Shown in pieces: positions 1-5,704 of a stretch of DNA of 8,711 bases (positions are counted from its first letter, which is position 1; the number at the start of each line of letters is the position of its first letter). The DNA lies in the NCBI GenBank assembly GCA_029288275.1, contig JARIHM010000146.1:1-8711 (forward strand), read 5' to 3'. The position numbers and the translations under genes were made by a program. The notes beneath the pieces are model-generated. The model had not been told where the DNA came from, did no database searches, and saw only the letters and a program-made list of their open reading frames with translations. This stretch comes from Candidatus Saccharimonadota bacterium (lineage in GTDB: Bacteria; Patescibacteriota; Saccharimonadia; UBA4664).

Positions 1-1242
1 CGATTTCTAGGTGCAGCACTCATTCTTCTGGCGCTTCTCCTGGGTCTGTGGCGTACGCAACTTTGGCGGACTGACCAAGCGCGGCTCATCAGCCAAATCG
101 GCCAAACTATTACTGCCACCGCAGTAGTAGCCGACGACCCCGGCTATGATCCGCGGGGTTTCATGAACTTTAAGCTTGGCGCGCTCACTGTTAACGATCG
201 GCCACAGTCTGGCACGTTAAGCGTCTATATGTACCAGTTGAATCTGCACCGTGGCTGGCGGGTACAGGCTACCGGCAAACTCAAAGCTGGCTTTGGTAAT
301 GATCCGGTCGAGCTGAGTTACCCGAAGCTTACGGTGCTCTCAACCGATCAATCGTGGCTTGAGCGGCTGAGACAGCGTTTCTTTGTGGGCACGCGAACCG
401 CCTTGGCCGAGCCGGTAGCCTCATTTGCGCTGGGTCTGCTTATTGGGGTGCGAGCGCTTATTCCGAAAGATCTACAGACGCAGCTAGCGCTGGTTGGCTT
501 AAGCCACCTAGTGGCAGTGTCGGGGTACAACCTTACCATTATTGTGCTGGCGGCTCATCGCCTGTTGCAACGGTTTGGGCGCGGTGTCGCACTAGCAGGT
601 TCGTTCTGGCTCATAGGTGGCTTTGTACTTGTAACCGGGGCTAGCGCCAGTATTGTGCGGGCTAGTCTGGTGTCGATCTTAGGCTTGCTGGCGGCGTTTT
701 ATGGGCGCCGGTTTGAGCCGCTGGTACTTATTTTGCTCACGGCGGCCGCCACTGCTCTCTACGATCCCAGCTTCCTGACTGACCTTGGCTGGTTGTTATC
801 GTTCCTGGCCTTTGTAGGCATTTTAATGCTGGCACCAGCCATCACCGCCCGCGTGGGCAATCCCAGTAACATGCTTGTTAAACTGTTTATCGAGTCGACT
901 GCAGCGCAGGTTATTACCATTCCGCTTATCCTGTATTATTTTGGCCAGCTTTCAATTGTAGCGCCCCTGACGAATCTGATTATCTTGCCGATGGTGCCAC
1001 TAGCCATGCTACTGAGCTTCATCGCTGGCGTGGCCGGCCTATTGGTCCCGGCTTTTGCGGGCTGGCTGGCGTGGCCGGCCGAACTATTATTGCAGTTTAT
1101 GCTAAAGCTGATTGACGGCTTTGCTCGGCTTCCCTGGGCCGGTACTACGGTGCACATTGACCTGCTCACCATGCTGGTGATGTATGGTTGCGTACTAATG
1201 ATCCTCAGCGCCCTTATTAAGAAAACAAAAAAGCTGAGTTAG
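1..1242 (+). CDS. comEC: ComEC/Rec2-family DNA internalisation channel, 5' end outside window
   Basis: Inner-membrane channel family that passes single-stranded DNA into the cytoplasm during natural transformation. The frame is open from base 1, so the gene starts upstream; 413 residues are visible. A hydrophobic helix (about residues 4-17, rich in A, L and I) is followed by a soluble stretch to about residue 125, which fits the OB-like DUF4131 region. A polytopic membrane domain then runs to the end. Competence-domain signatures are HLVAVSGYNL at 505-534, TGASASIVRASL shortly after, and DLGWLLSFLAFVGIL. The protein stops soon after the last membrane helix with a lysine-rich tail (KKTKKLS), so the C-terminal metallo-beta-lactamase-like domain of classical ComEC (about 750 residues) is absent. 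An ATG at 163 exists, but coding clearly continues upstream of it. The stop codon lies inside the terminator stem. Family assignment is firm; competence in this organism is inference. Confidence 0.9.
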   Translation, partial: RFLGAALILLALLLGLWRTQLWRTDQARLISQIGQTITATAVVADDPGYDPRGFMNFKLGALTVNDRPQSGTLSVYMYQLNLHRGWRVQATGKLKAGFGNDPVELSYPKLTVLSTDQSWLERLRQRFFVGTRTALAEPVASFALGLLIGVRALIPKDLQTQLALVGLSHLVAVSGYNLTIIVLAAHRLLQRFGRGVALAGSFWLIGGFVLVTGASASIVRASLVSILGLLAAFYGRRFEPLVLILLTAAATALYDPSFLTDLGWLLSFLAFVGILMLAPAITARVGNPSNMLVKLFIESTAAQVITIPLILYYFGQLSIVAPLTNLIILPMVPLAMLLSFIAGVAGLLVPAFAGWLAWPAELLLQFMLKLIDGFARLPWAGTTVHIDLLTMLVMYGCVLMILSALIKKTKKLS

Positions 1243-1278
1243 GACGACGGTTATTGCCGTCCTAACTCAGCGGTTTTT
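1233..1278. terminator. Bidirectional intrinsic terminator between convergent genes
   Basis: A perfect 14-bp inverted repeat (GCTGAGTTAGGACG at 1233-1246, its complement at 1258-1271) surrounds an 11-base loop. It is followed by GGTTTTT on the plus strand. An A-rich run at 1225-1232 gives TTTTTTG on the minus strand. It can therefore end both the comEC transcript and the minus-strand gene that stops at 1277. The comEC stop codon (1240-1242) is part of the left arm. Confidence 0.88.
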
Positions 1279-1844
1279 ACCAGAGAGGAGCGTGCTTTAT
1301 CACTTGGCGCCAACTGCCGCCATTACGCTCGAAGGTGATCCAGTACTCCTCGTAGGTGTTGTTACCGATGTAACCAGCCACCATATCTCGCAGCATCGCG
1401 GGCGTTGCATCCTCCAGAGGATAGTACTCATGGATGATGCACTCGGTGCAGCCGCAGCCTTCCGGATCGATGGCGCTGGGAACCAGGCAGCTCTGAGCGT
1501 TGAAGCGCCACCAATGGCTGCTCTGGTACCGCTCGTATTCGGCCGCAACCGTCTCGGGCTCTTCCCATAGCAAGTCGAAGCCTGGCGGCCATTTGCTTGG
1601 TTCAAGCTCGGTCAGGACCCGCATCACTGCCTGGAATGGGGTGGTCCAGAAGCGGTGCCGGGCGAGCAAGACATGGGCCTCGAGAATCTGCGGAACGTAA
1701 TCTTCGGGCCGCCAGTGGGGATCGGTAACCGTCAGATAATCGTCTGAGAAGTTCTCGAGCGGTAATTTAAGCCTGGTCTTCTCCTACCCTTAGCTCAACT
1801 GGGAGGCTGATTCGGAAATTGAATAGTTTGATGGTCGTGGTCAT
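1277..1844 (-). pseudogene. Uncharacterised CGCxxC-motif protein, interrupted by an apparent +1 frameshift
   Basis: I do not recognise this family securely. The downstream frame is open from 1783 to 1277. It reads as real protein from its first codons (LKLPLENFSDDYL, then TVTDPHWRPEDY) but has no ATG, GTG or TTG before a TTG at 1669. An ATG at 1844 with a Shine-Dalgarno AGAGAGG at 1852-1858 opens a neighbouring frame (MTTTIKLFNFRISLPVEL) that stops at 1767. Removing one base of the CC pair at 1783-1784 joins the two into a 188-residue protein. Its C-terminal half has EGCGCTEC followed by an acidic, aromatic stretch (IIHEYYPLEDAT); the CxCxxC spacing suggests a metal site. Tryptophans are frequent (HWW, SKWPPG, GGSWRQ). 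It may be a decayed gene, a sequencing error or, less likely, recoded. If called as intact, the callable part is 1277-1669 from TTG. It converges on comEC and has its own promoter. Confidence 0.6.
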
Positions 1845-1857
1845 GAGAGATCCTCTC
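1845..1857 (-). promoter_or_regulatory. Small hairpin overlapping the ribosome binding site
   Basis: On the minus strand GAGAG, loop GAT, CTCTC forms a 5-bp stem immediately before the ATG at 1844. One arm holds most of the Shine-Dalgarno sequence AGAGAGG (1852-1858). It could dampen initiation of the frameshifted gene. The stem is short, so a regulatory role is only a possibility. Confidence 0.3.
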
Positions 1858-1881
1858 TAACGCTGGGCGTTGAGCGATATC

Positions 1882-1910
1882 ACTCTACAATAAGACATTC
1901 ATAGTTACAA
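1882..1910 (-). promoter_or_regulatory. Possible sigma-70 promoter for the frameshifted gene
   Basis: On the minus strand a -35 box TTGTAA (1905-1910) is separated by 17 bases from a -10 box TAGAGT (1882-1887), about 38 bases ahead of the ATG at 1844. Each box matches four of six consensus positions, so this is moderate evidence, helped by position and spacing. Confidence 0.4.
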
Positions 1911-1920
1911 GTAGCACTGT

Positions 1921-1974
1921 AGAACAGAAATCCGCCGGAACGAGGCCACCAGGGGTGAGTCTCGTTCCGGCGGA
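1921..1974 (-). terminator. Very stable hairpin terminator of the 151-residue gene
   Basis: A perfect 14-bp inverted repeat (TCCGCCGGAACGAG at 1931-1944, complement at 1961-1974) lies just past the stop at 1981. Inside its 16-base loop a second 4-bp stem, CACC (1947-1950) with GGTG (1954-1957), extends the hairpin. On the minus strand it is followed by TTTCTGTTCT, a broken U-tract, so it may terminate less sharply than its stem suggests or may mainly protect the 3' end. Confidence 0.65.
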
Positions 1975-1980
1975 GTGTAG

Positions 1981-2436
1981 CTAGCTGCCGAGCAACTGCT
2001 TCAGCCGGTTCCAGGCTGTGGCGGTCGCCTTGGCCCAGCGGTAGACCTGCTCCGGATCACTCGGATCGGGTGTCTGGCGCGGGCTGCGTGAGCGCGCCCT
2101 GTGATCTGCGCTACCGAAGTCCAGAATCTCATCCGGCTCCAACGTCTCCAGCTGCTCAAGGAAGAACAGCAGAAGTGTGTCCGACAGGGTCAGGTAGCCG
2201 AACGGCTGGGCCGTGTGGTTCTGGAGCAACTGCATGTAGACGTGGTTGAGCTCGTCGCTGAACCTTGCCGGCCGCATCAGCCCCTCCACGGGCGAGACTG
2301 GTGTGAACTCCGGCGTGGCGTTCTCGAGACGGTAGTACCGTCCGTCGAGTGCGACGACGAGTGTAAGCCGGCCATCGTCGCCCAGTGACGCCATCACCGG
2401 TTCCGGAACCAGCGCAGAGCTCTTGGTTGTAGGCAT
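1981..2436 (-). CDS. Uncharacterised 151-residue protein
   Basis: No family recognised. The start chosen is the ATG at 2436, because AAGGG (2444-2448) sits seven bases upstream and a good promoter lies further up. An in-frame extension to 2565 runs through the AT-rich promoter region and reads as low-complexity sequence, so it was rejected. The N-terminal half looks beta-rich (RLTLVVALDGRYYRLENATPEF). A more helical centre follows (ELNHVYMQLLQNH, LTLSDTLLLFFLEQLETLEPDEILDFG). A charged, proline-containing linker (RARSRSPRQTPDPSDPEQ) leads to a short C-terminal helix (AKATATAWNRLKQLL). There is no signal peptide, membrane segment or cysteine cluster, so it is probably cytoplasmic. Together with its minus-strand neighbour it forms an accessory-looking pair, although a terminator and a second promoter between them imply separate transcripts. 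Coding is supported by promoter, ribosome site, terminator and a long unbroken frame. Confidence 0.72.
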   Translation of the reverse strand: MPTTKSSALVPEPVMASLGDDGRLTLVVALDGRYYRLENATPEFTPVSPVEGLMRPARFSDELNHVYMQLLQNHTAQPFGYLTLSDTLLLFFLEQLETLEPDEILDFGSADHRARSRSPRQTPDPSDPEQVYRWAKATATAWNRLKQLLGS

Positions 2437-2482
2437 GACGGATCCCTTCGGATGAGTGCGAGCGGGTAAGCTAGATATATTA

Positions 2483-2510
2483 ATAATATCATAAATATCA
2501 TAAAAGTCAA
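2483..2510 (-). promoter_or_regulatory. Strong sigma-70-like promoter for the 151-residue gene
   Basis: On the minus strand TTGACT (2505-2510, five of six) and TATTAT (2483-2488, five of six) are separated by 16 bases in an AT-rich tract. Transcription would start near 2476 and leave a leader of about 40 bases before the ATG at 2436. Confidence 0.65.
2486..2503. repeat. Tandem 9-base repeat within the promoter spacer
   Basis: ATATCATAA occurs twice, head to tail (2486-2494 and 2495-2503). It fills the gap between the -35 and -10 boxes of the minus-strand promoter. The placement suits an operator, but the repeats are short and AT-rich and could be chance. Confidence 0.55.
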
Positions 2511-2514
2511 ATAA

Positions 2515-2543
2515 TTTACATTTCAGCTGCAAGGAAATAAACT
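2515..2543 (+). promoter_or_regulatory. Probable divergent promoter for the zinc-ribbon gene
   Basis: TTTACA (2515-2520, five of six) and TAAACT (2538-2543, four of six) are 17 bases apart and point right, with the gene start at 2584. The -35 box is only four bases from the -35 box of the opposing promoter, so the two may compete or share a regulator. Confidence 0.45.
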
Positions 2544-2583
2544 TTTCAAGTAGCTGATTTGGCAATCTTTGAGGGGAGAAGCT

Positions 2584-2808
2584 ATGGGCCTGAATTGGTT
2601 AAAAGTGGGCCAAGAAGTCAGGGATATGCATGATGCTGAAGCAGCTAAGCGTGGCCAGAAGATCCAGGGCACGTGCGTTACGCCTAACTGTGGGCAGAAG
2701 CTTCAAGTCTCCGTGACACCGGAGCAGCTCGCGAAGGACCCCAAGGTACGGTGTCCGAAGTGCAAGAACAAGGCTAAGTTAAGCGAGATCCGTTACAAGC
2801 GCAACTAA
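2584..2808 (+). CDS. Small zinc-ribbon-like protein (74 residues)
   Basis: Function unknown. Four cysteines are arranged as C31-x4-C36 (CVTPNC), a 20-residue gap, and C57-x2-C60 (CPKC). This is the layout of a zinc ribbon, though the first knuckle is wider than the usual CxxC. The protein is small and lysine/arginine-rich with a basic tail (EIRYKRN), which suits nucleic-acid or ribosome binding; that is inference. The start is ATG 2584, five bases after the Shine-Dalgarno GAGGGGAG (2571-2578); an in-frame TTG at 2569 precedes that site and was rejected. It has its own terminator before yebC, so it is probably monocistronic. Confidence 0.75.
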   Translation: MGLNWLKVGQEVRDMHDAEAAKRGQKIQGTCVTPNCGQKLQVSVTPEQLAKDPKVRCPKCKNKAKLSEIRYKRN

Positions 2809-2817
2809 CGCCTTCAT

Positions 2818-2852
2818 GGCGTCTGAGCCTTTGGCTCGGGCGCCTTTCTTTT
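2818..2852 (+). terminator. Intrinsic terminator after the zinc-ribbon gene
   Basis: A 12-bp stem (GGCGTCTGAGCC at 2818-2829 with GGCTCGGGCGCC at 2833-2844, two G-U wobbles) with a TTT loop is followed by TTTCTTTT. The U-tract runs directly into the next promoter's -10 region. Confidence 0.85.
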
Positions 2853-2860
2853 GATATAAT
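2831..2860 (+). promoter_or_regulatory. Extended -10 promoter of the yebC operon
   Basis: A perfect TATAAT (2855-2860) is preceded by TGA, giving the extended -10 form TGnTATAAT. Only a poor -35 (TTGGCT at 2831-2836, 18-base spacer) is available, and it lies inside the preceding terminator stem. Transcription would begin near 2867, leaving a leader of about 65 bases. Confidence 0.7.
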
Positions 2861-2874
2861 GAGCGTAACGGTAT

Positions 2875-2904
2875 GCTCGGACAGATAGAGGGTTCCGGCC
2901 GAGC
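2875..2904 (+). promoter_or_regulatory. Hairpin in the yebC leader
   Basis: GCTCGG (2875-2880) can pair with CCGAGC (2899-2904) across an 18-base loop, followed by TTTGTT. It lies between the promoter and the Shine-Dalgarno AAGGAG (2918-2923). It could be a weak attenuator or a structural leader element; no known riboswitch is recognised. Confidence 0.3.
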
Positions 2905-2931
2905 TTTGTTATACAAAAAGGAGAGAACCTC

Positions 2932-3672
2932 ATGTCCGGACACTCAAAATGGGCTTCCATTAAGCATCAAAAAGGCATTAAGGACGCACGACGTGGTGCT
3001 AGTTTTACGAAATTTGCCAACCTTATCTCGGTAGCGGCCCGCAGCGGGGCTGATCCGGCTACCAACTTTAAGCTGCGCCTGGCGGTTGATTCGGCCAAGA
3101 AAGCAGCCGTGCCCAACGCCAACATTGAGCGAGCCATTCGCCGCGGTGCTGGCCTCGATGACGGCGGTGCCTTTGAAGAGGTGATGTATGAGGGTTATGG
3201 CCCCGGTGGCGTGGCAGTGCTGGTGGAGACGGCCACCGACAACCGCAACCGCACCGCCAGCGATGTGCGTAGCTCGTTTAGTAAGCATGGCGGCAGCCTG
3301 GGCACGGCTGGCTCGGTGGCCTATCAGTTTGCCCAGCGCGGTCTGATCGTCATTCCGGCCACTGATCTGGAAGCAGCCACTATGGACGCTATTGAAGCTG
3401 GCGCCGAAGATGTCGAAGAAGGAGACGGCGAGCTCATTGTCTACACGAAGCCAACCGACCTGGACGCCGTGCGCAAAGCTCTGGTCGATAAGGGCTACGA
3501 GCCGCAAAAGGCCGAGTTATCCTACGAACCGTCCAATACCATTCAGGTAACCGATGAGGCTACGGCTCGTAAGCTCATGAAACTAATGGACGCGCTCGAT
3601 GAGCTTGACGACGTTACCAATACCTATTCCAACTTTGACATCGCACCCGAGCTCATGGACCAATTGGCGTAG
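2932..3672 (+). CDS. yebC: YebC/PmpR-family protein
   Basis: A cytoplasmic protein of the YebC/PmpR/TACO1 family. Members have been described as DNA-binding transcriptional regulators and, more recently, as translation factors that relieve ribosome stalling, for example at proline runs. The N-terminus MSGHSKWASIKHQKGIKDA and the following FTKFANLI match the family signature, as do AVPNANIERAIRRGAG, the EEVMYEGYGPGGVAVLVE block and the DNRNRTASDVRSSFSKHGG segment. The length of 246 residues is typical of full-length members, with domains 2 and 3 present. The start is supported by AAGGAG eight bases upstream. It is the first gene of a tight operon: the kinase gene begins four bases after its stop and ruvC overlaps the kinase. 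Adjacency of yebC and ruvC is widespread in bacteria, which supports the call. Confidence 0.96.
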   Translation: MSGHSKWASIKHQKGIKDARRGASFTKFANLISVAARSGADPATNFKLRLAVDSAKKAAVPNANIERAIRRGAGLDDGGAFEEVMYEGYGPGGVAVLVETATDNRNRTASDVRSSFSKHGGSLGTAGSVAYQFAQRGLIVIPATDLEAATMDAIEAGAEDVEEGDGELIVYTKPTDLDAVRKALVDKGYEPQKAELSYEPSNTIQVTDEATARKLMKLMDALDELDDVTNTYSNFDIAPELMDQLA

Positions 3673-3676
3673 CGGC

Positions 3677-4213
3677 ATGGCCGGCTTATATTTCATTGCC
3701 GGCGTGGGACTACCGGGGGCGGGTAAGTCGACCTTTCTAGAGCGATTTAGTGCCGAGAACCACTGGTTCTACTGGCGGGGTGATGAAGTGCGACGGCGAA
3801 TCTTTGATCAGCCACAGCATGATGAGCATGAGACCCACGTGCTGAGCCGTGCGAGCAAATATGCGCTTGAAGCAGCACTAAAGGTCGGCTTGAGTGCTGT
3901 CTACGACGCTAATATTATGACGCGTGCTAGCCGTGAGCGGCAGGCGGCGTTGGCGGCTCGGTACGGCGCCGAATTTCGCCTTTTGTGGTTTGATGTCCCG
4001 GAAGCGGTAGCTCTGGAGCGTGCCGAGCGACGGGAGGATACTGCTCACGGCGACTGGAAAACCTACTTGGGCAGCTTTGAACCGAAAGAGATTATTCCGC
4101 GGATGATGCGCGAGATTGAATGGCCCACCCCTGATGAGCCGGTCATCCGGTTGGACGGTCAGGCACCGTACGAGACGCAGCGGGCCGAGGTATTGCGCCG
4201 GCTGGGTCTATGA
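3677..4213 (+). CDS. P-loop kinase-like ATP-binding protein (AAA_33 type)
   Basis: A 178-residue P-loop protein resembling the AAA_33/zeta-toxin/polynucleotide-kinase group, which transfers the gamma-phosphate of ATP to a small molecule or nucleic acid; the substrate cannot be told. Visible elements are the Walker A GLPGAGKST (residues 11-19), the GDEVRRRIF segment matching the D-x-x-R motif of this group, YDANIMTRASRERQ matching its D-x-(T/N) plus basic helix, and LLWFDVPEAVALERAERR matching the lid region. The start is ATG 3677, only four bases after the yebC stop, with no convincing Shine-Dalgarno, so translation is probably coupled to yebC. An in-frame opening back to 3599 only shadows yebC. 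Its stop overlaps the ruvC start (ATGA). Its place between yebC and ruvC suggests co-expression with DNA or translation maintenance genes, but a shared function is not shown. Confidence 0.85.
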   Translation: MAGLYFIAGVGLPGAGKSTFLERFSAENHWFYWRGDEVRRRIFDQPQHDEHETHVLSRASKYALEAALKVGLSAVYDANIMTRASRERQAALAARYGAEFRLLWFDVPEAVALERAERREDTAHGDWKTYLGSFEPKEIIPRMMREIEWPTPDEPVIRLDGQAPYETQRAEVLRRLGL

Positions 4214-4689
4214 GAATCCTTGGCGTTGATCCAGGCACAGCCACCACTGGTTTTGGCATTATTGAATATGAACGAGGCCAGTATGCCTTCGTTGATGCCG
4301 GGGTGATTACCACGCCGGCCGGTCAGCCTATGCCGGAGCGTCTGGTGACATTGCACGAGGAGCTAGCCGAGGTGATCCGCGAGACCAAGCCGGCCCAGGC
4401 GGCCGTGGAGCTACTATACTTCTCTACGAATGTCACTACGGCCATTAGCGTGGGCCAGGCTCGCGGCGTGATCCTCCTAGCGCTAGCCGAGGCCGGCCTC
4501 ATTCCAGCTGAATATACGCCCATGCAAGTGAAGCAGGCGGTAACGGGCTACGGTGGTGCCAAGAAACCACAGATCCAGGAGATGGTGCGAGTGTTGCTCA
4601 AGCTGCCTACCATTCCCAAGCCTGATGATGCGGCCGATGCCCTGGCTATCGCCATGACACACGCACAGCAAGCCGATTCCCTACGCTAG
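4210..4689 (+). CDS. ruvC: RuvC crossover-junction endodeoxyribonuclease
   Basis: An RNase H-fold nuclease that cuts Holliday junctions symmetrically during recombination and repair, normally with the RuvAB branch-migration motor, which is not encoded in this window. The acidic active site is complete: D7 in ILGVDPGT, E67 in AAVELLYF, and the D140/D143 pair in PDDAADALAIAM. The family block SVGQARGVILLALAEAG (residues 80-96) and the QVKQAVTGYGGAKKPQIQEMV region are also present. At 159 residues it has normal length, lacking only the short C-terminal tail of the E. coli protein (about 173). The start ATG overlaps the kinase stop by four bases, so expression is likely coupled. It is the last gene of the operon: the next gene has its own promoter starting at 4692, and no clear hairpin terminator follows. 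Confidence 0.96.
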   Translation: MRILGVDPGTATTGFGIIEYERGQYAFVDAGVITTPAGQPMPERLVTLHEELAEVIRETKPAQAAVELLYFSTNVTTAISVGQARGVILLALAEAGLIPAEYTPMQVKQAVTGYGGAKKPQIQEMVRVLLKLPTIPKPDDAADALAIAMTHAQQADSLR

Positions 4690-4691
4690 GG

Positions 4692-4720
4692 TTGCCGTAG
4701 AAGAGAATTTATTTTATAAT
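4692..4720 (+). promoter_or_regulatory. Sigma-70-like promoter for the PHP gene
   Basis: TTGCCG (4692-4697, four of six) and a perfect TATAAT (4715-4720) are 17 bases apart, starting two bases after the ruvC stop. Transcription would begin near 4727, giving a leader of about 40 bases. Confidence 0.75.
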
Positions 4721-4767
4721 ACTACTCGTCCAATGTAGCTTCACCGGTTCGAAGGGAAGTGGTCGAT

Positions 4768-5658
4768 GTGGCCAATTGGCAGCGGCTGCCGGAAAGCGTC
4801 CTGAAGTGGACGCGAGTGGCAACGCACGTCCACACAGCGGGCAATTCGGCCTGCTCTGGCCAACAGACCGTCGCGGAGGTGATTCAGACCGCTCGAGAGC
4901 TGGGTTTTGAGACGGTGGTGCTCAATGAGCACACTGGCAATCCCGGCGCCCCAACCCGATTGCCCGCCAACGCGCCGGAGATTAAGGCTCTGACGGCTCA
5001 CGGCCAGCACGTGGCCAGGGCGGCGGCCGCGACCGGTTATGACCTGCGATTTGGCCTGGAAGCTAATACGGTTCCACGCCGCCACGGCAGTGTCATGCGC
5101 TACGAGCTTGACTGGGACAGCCACTACGCCGGTTTGTCGCGGAGCAGGCTCAATATTGGCTCGCTCCATGGCGACGCAGGCCAGTACAAGCAGCCGGCCG
5201 AGCTGTGGAATGCGATCGCGGCGTTGTGTCACAGTCCGCGGGTCGACGTGCTCGGCCACATTACGCGTTATGTCAGTAATGTGGAGTTTGATTGGAGCAA
5301 GGTGGGCCAGCTGGCCGCCATCACGGGTACGGTCGTCGAGCTCAATCTGAACCTGATGTTCAAGGAGCTTGGTCAGAACAAGCCCAAGCCGGATGAGTCG
5401 TTTGACAGCCAGTTCCACCGAAGCTTCCTCAAGGCCATCGCCAGCACCGACGCACTGGTGTCCATTGGCCTCGACGTGCACAATGCTGGTATGTGGCCGG
5501 GCGCCGAGGTCCGTGAAGGCTGGGAGACGAGCCTGGAGCGGGTCCAGTTTATTCTGGGCCTCATCGAGGAGGCTGGTTTCACGCCGGAGCGCGTGGTGAA
5601 CTCGACGCGCAAGGGTTTCGATTACGTGCTGAGCCAGCCGAAACACAAGCGTTTTTAA
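4768..5658 (+). CDS. PHP-domain metallo-phosphoesterase-like protein
   Basis: The PHP superfamily (histidinol-phosphate phosphatases, polymerase-associated and other phosphoesterases) uses a multi-metal centre to cleave phosphate esters. Nearly the full ligand set can be seen: HVH (H20, H22) after the first strand, NEH (H55), GLE (E98), SLHGD (H134), LGH (H164) and the late IGLDVH (D236, H238). Numbering is from GTG 4768. That start is ten bases after AAGGGA (4752-4757); GTG 4759 is in frame but only one base from the same site, so it is less likely and would add three residues. The product of 296 residues is a usual length for a stand-alone PHP protein. With no his genes nearby, histidinol-phosphatase activity should not be assumed; a nucleotide or other phosphoester substrate is equally possible. 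It is transcribed alone and ends in a strong terminator. Confidence 0.85.
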   Translation: MANWQRLPESVLKWTRVATHVHTAGNSACSGQQTVAEVIQTARELGFETVVLNEHTGNPGAPTRLPANAPEIKALTAHGQHVARAAAATGYDLRFGLEANTVPRRHGSVMRYELDWDSHYAGLSRSRLNIGSLHGDAGQYKQPAELWNAIAALCHSPRVDVLGHITRYVSNVEFDWSKVGQLAAITGTVVELNLNLMFKELGQNKPKPDESFDSQFHRSFLKAIASTDALVSIGLDVHNAGMWPGAEVREGWETSLERVQFILGLIEEAGFTPERVVNSTRKGFDYVLSQPKHKRF

Positions 5659-5666
5659 CGAACGCG

Positions 5667-5704
5667 GGCCCGGCAGCGATCATCGCTGCCGGGCCATTCT
5701 TTTA
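5667..5704 (+). terminator. Intrinsic terminator after the PHP gene
   Basis: A perfect 13-bp GC-rich stem (GGCCCGGCAGCGA at 5667-5679, complement at 5683-5695) with a three-base loop is followed by ATTCTTTTA. It sits between converging genes. The minus-strand side lacks a T-run directly after the stem, so it should work mainly on the plus strand. Confidence 0.9.

Noticed and set aside
1292..1570. Plus-strand open frame opposite the CGCxxC-motif gene
   Set aside because: It starts within the terminator/gene end without a ribosome site, and the minus strand reads as the better protein.
1767..1844. 25-codon frame as a regulatory leader peptide
   Set aside because: No initiation codon for the following frame lies near its stop, so a coupled leader is less likely than a frameshifted N-terminus; it cannot be fully excluded.
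1233..1974. Two 14-bp inverted repeats flanking a gene, as in a small mobile element
   Set aside because: The two repeats have unrelated sequences and each forms its own hairpin at a gene end; no transposase or target-site duplication is seen.
2437..2565. N-terminal extension of the 151-residue protein
   Set aside because: It would run through the promoter boxes and tandem repeat and gives repetitive sequence such as YDIYDI; the ATG at 2436 has a proper ribosome site.
2944..3507. Minus-strand open frame within yebC
   Set aside because: It is a shadow of a well-conserved gene on the plus strand, with no ribosome site or family match.
4741..4762. GGTTCGAA, resembling a tRNA T-loop
   Set aside because: The flanking bases do not form a T-stem and no acceptor or anticodon arm is found; it is the leader of the PHP gene.
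4741..5646. Long minus-strand open frame opposite the PHP gene
   Set aside because: It mirrors the codons of a gene with a complete set of PHP metal ligands, a promoter and a terminator; the antisense product shows no family features.
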